Shown piece after piece: positions 5,627-6,207 of a stretch of DNA of 6,207 nucleotides. This DNA comes from Candidatus Zhuqueibacterota bacterium 4484_188 (GTDB lineage: Bacteria; Calditrichota; Calditrichia; RBG-13-44-9): the NCBI GenBank assembly GCA_002049825.1, contig MVCZ01000032.1, forward strand, positions 1 through 6,207, read 5' to 3'. The position numbers and the translations under genes were made by a program. How positions within the stretch are numbered: the first letter of the stretch is position 1; each line of letters begins with the position of its first letter. Below the pieces are notes generated by a model that did no database searches, was not told where the DNA came from, and saw only the letters and a list, made by a program, of their open reading frames with translations.

Positions 5627-5630
5627 CCTC
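5627..5630 (-). promoter_or_regulatory. Ribosome binding site of the PorV-like gene
   Basis: GAGG on the minus strand is five bases before ATG 5621 and lies wholly within the 10-base gap after the preceding stop codon, which supports translation as part of one operon with the upstream gene. Confidence 0.6.
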
Positions 5631-5631
5631 G

Positions 5632-6207
5632 CTATCTGATTATGGCAAATTTACCGGTATGTCTTTTCCCGTCAGGCGTATTTACTACATAAACATACAC
5701 ACCAAACGCCAGCGCCTGATTGGATACGTTGACTAAATTAAATAACTCGTCCCCGGTGAAATCAGTGTGGTCGATAGAATTTACCAATTCACCGCTTAAA
5801 TTATAAATATTAATTGTGCAGACCGGCGGCAGAAACATAAAACGCACCTGGTGCACATTCTGCAATTCTTCCCACGCCGCACCAACCAGGTAGGGGTTCG
5901 GCACTACCCGGACCTGACTCAGGTCTACCAGGCTGCTGTTAAATTCCGATTTTTTAAATTTAAAACGGAACACGTCATCGCTCTTGAAACTGCGGTAGGA
6001 TTCAATCTTGACCAGATCCCCGGTTTGCGGCTGCCGTTGCAGCGAATCTTCCGGAGAATTGGCAATGTTCACCTGGAATGGAAAATTGTCCGGGAAGGTC
6101 GCCGATAAAGGATCGCCAATCTGCGGATCGGGATAGGATTCGCGCACGATAAAGATAAGCTCCCCCTCTTCCCAGGTCTGGTTGTCGTTGTCATCTTTCA
6201 CCTGGAA
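5632..6207 (-). CDS. Secreted protein with C-terminal FlgD-like/type IX sorting domain (C-terminal part)
   Basis: The frame is open from the right edge to TAG 5632, giving the last 191 residues of a longer protein; the GTG near the edge is not needed as a start. The visible part opens with an Asp/Asn-rich stretch (DDNDNQTWEEGE, residues 5-16) that could bind calcium. VRVVPNPYLVG (99-109) then begins a roughly 90-residue Ig-like domain with INIYNLSGELV, TGDELFNLVN, ALAFGVYVYVV and the end GKHTGKFAIIR-like in form (the actual tail is GKRHTGKFAIIR). This pattern, ending in a basic residue, is the FlgD-like or type IX secretion C-terminal domain that directs large surface or secreted proteins through the outer membrane in FCB bacteria. 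The PorV/PorQ gene follows after 10 bases. What the missing N-terminal part does cannot be told; proteases, adhesins and other large secreted proteins carry such tails. Confidence 0.85.
   Translation of the reverse strand, partial: FQVKDDNDNQTWEEGELIFIVRESYPDPQIGDPLSATFPDNFPFQVNIANSPEDSLQRQPQTGDLVKIESYRSFKSDDVFRFKFKKSEFNSSLVDLSQVRVVPNPYLVGAAWEELQNVHQVRFMFLPPVCTINIYNLSGELVNSIDHTDFTGDELFNLVNVSNQALAFGVYVYVVNTPDGKRHTGKFAIIR

Overview
The window reads almost entirely on the minus strand and looks like a bacterium of the FCB superphylum. The evidence is a PorV/PorQ-type outer-membrane barrel directly downstream of a large secreted protein that ends in a VVPNPY/FlgD-like sorting domain, which is typical of type IX secretion lineages. 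Calditrichota or candidate phylum KSB1 would fit the style of the proteins, but that placement is inference; no rRNA or tRNA is present.

Layout, in the direction of transcription (from right to left). (1) 6207-5632 is the C-terminal end of a secreted, surface-sorted protein whose start lies outside the window. Ten bases later comes a complete PorV/PorQ family gene (5621-4587). (2) 196 non-coding bases follow, with a degenerate 8-bp tandem repeat. (3) A probable metabolic operon then starts: a DctM-like TRAP transporter large permease (TTG start, 4390-3119), a 48-residue membrane protein (2264-2118), a membrane-anchored zinc M14/AstE-aspartoacylase-type hydrolase (2100-970), a secreted DUF6305 protein (889-314), and a further secreted protein that overlaps it by ATGA and runs off the left edge (317-1). 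(4) Between the permease and the 48-residue gene, about 800 bases are occupied by an array of three palindromic repeat units (2284-3076). The middle unit carries an intact GxxExxY/PDDEXK-like gene (2854-2480); the outer two are about 130-bp short forms.

How the parts may work together. The permease, small membrane protein, membrane-tethered hydrolase and secreted DUF6305 protein could form one uptake route: an extracytoplasmic amide or peptide substrate is cleaved by the M14 enzyme and the released carboxylate is imported. No DctP binding protein or DctQ small permease is visible, so DUF6305 or the small membrane protein might fill such a role. This is a hypothesis from gene order and localisation signals only.

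The most unusual structure is the GxxExxY array. Each unit is bounded by inverted arms built of about four 9-bp iterons, and the loops of the two short units still resemble the 3' end of the GxxExxY gene. They therefore look like internally deleted, MITE-like derivatives of a gene-bearing element that landed within an operon.
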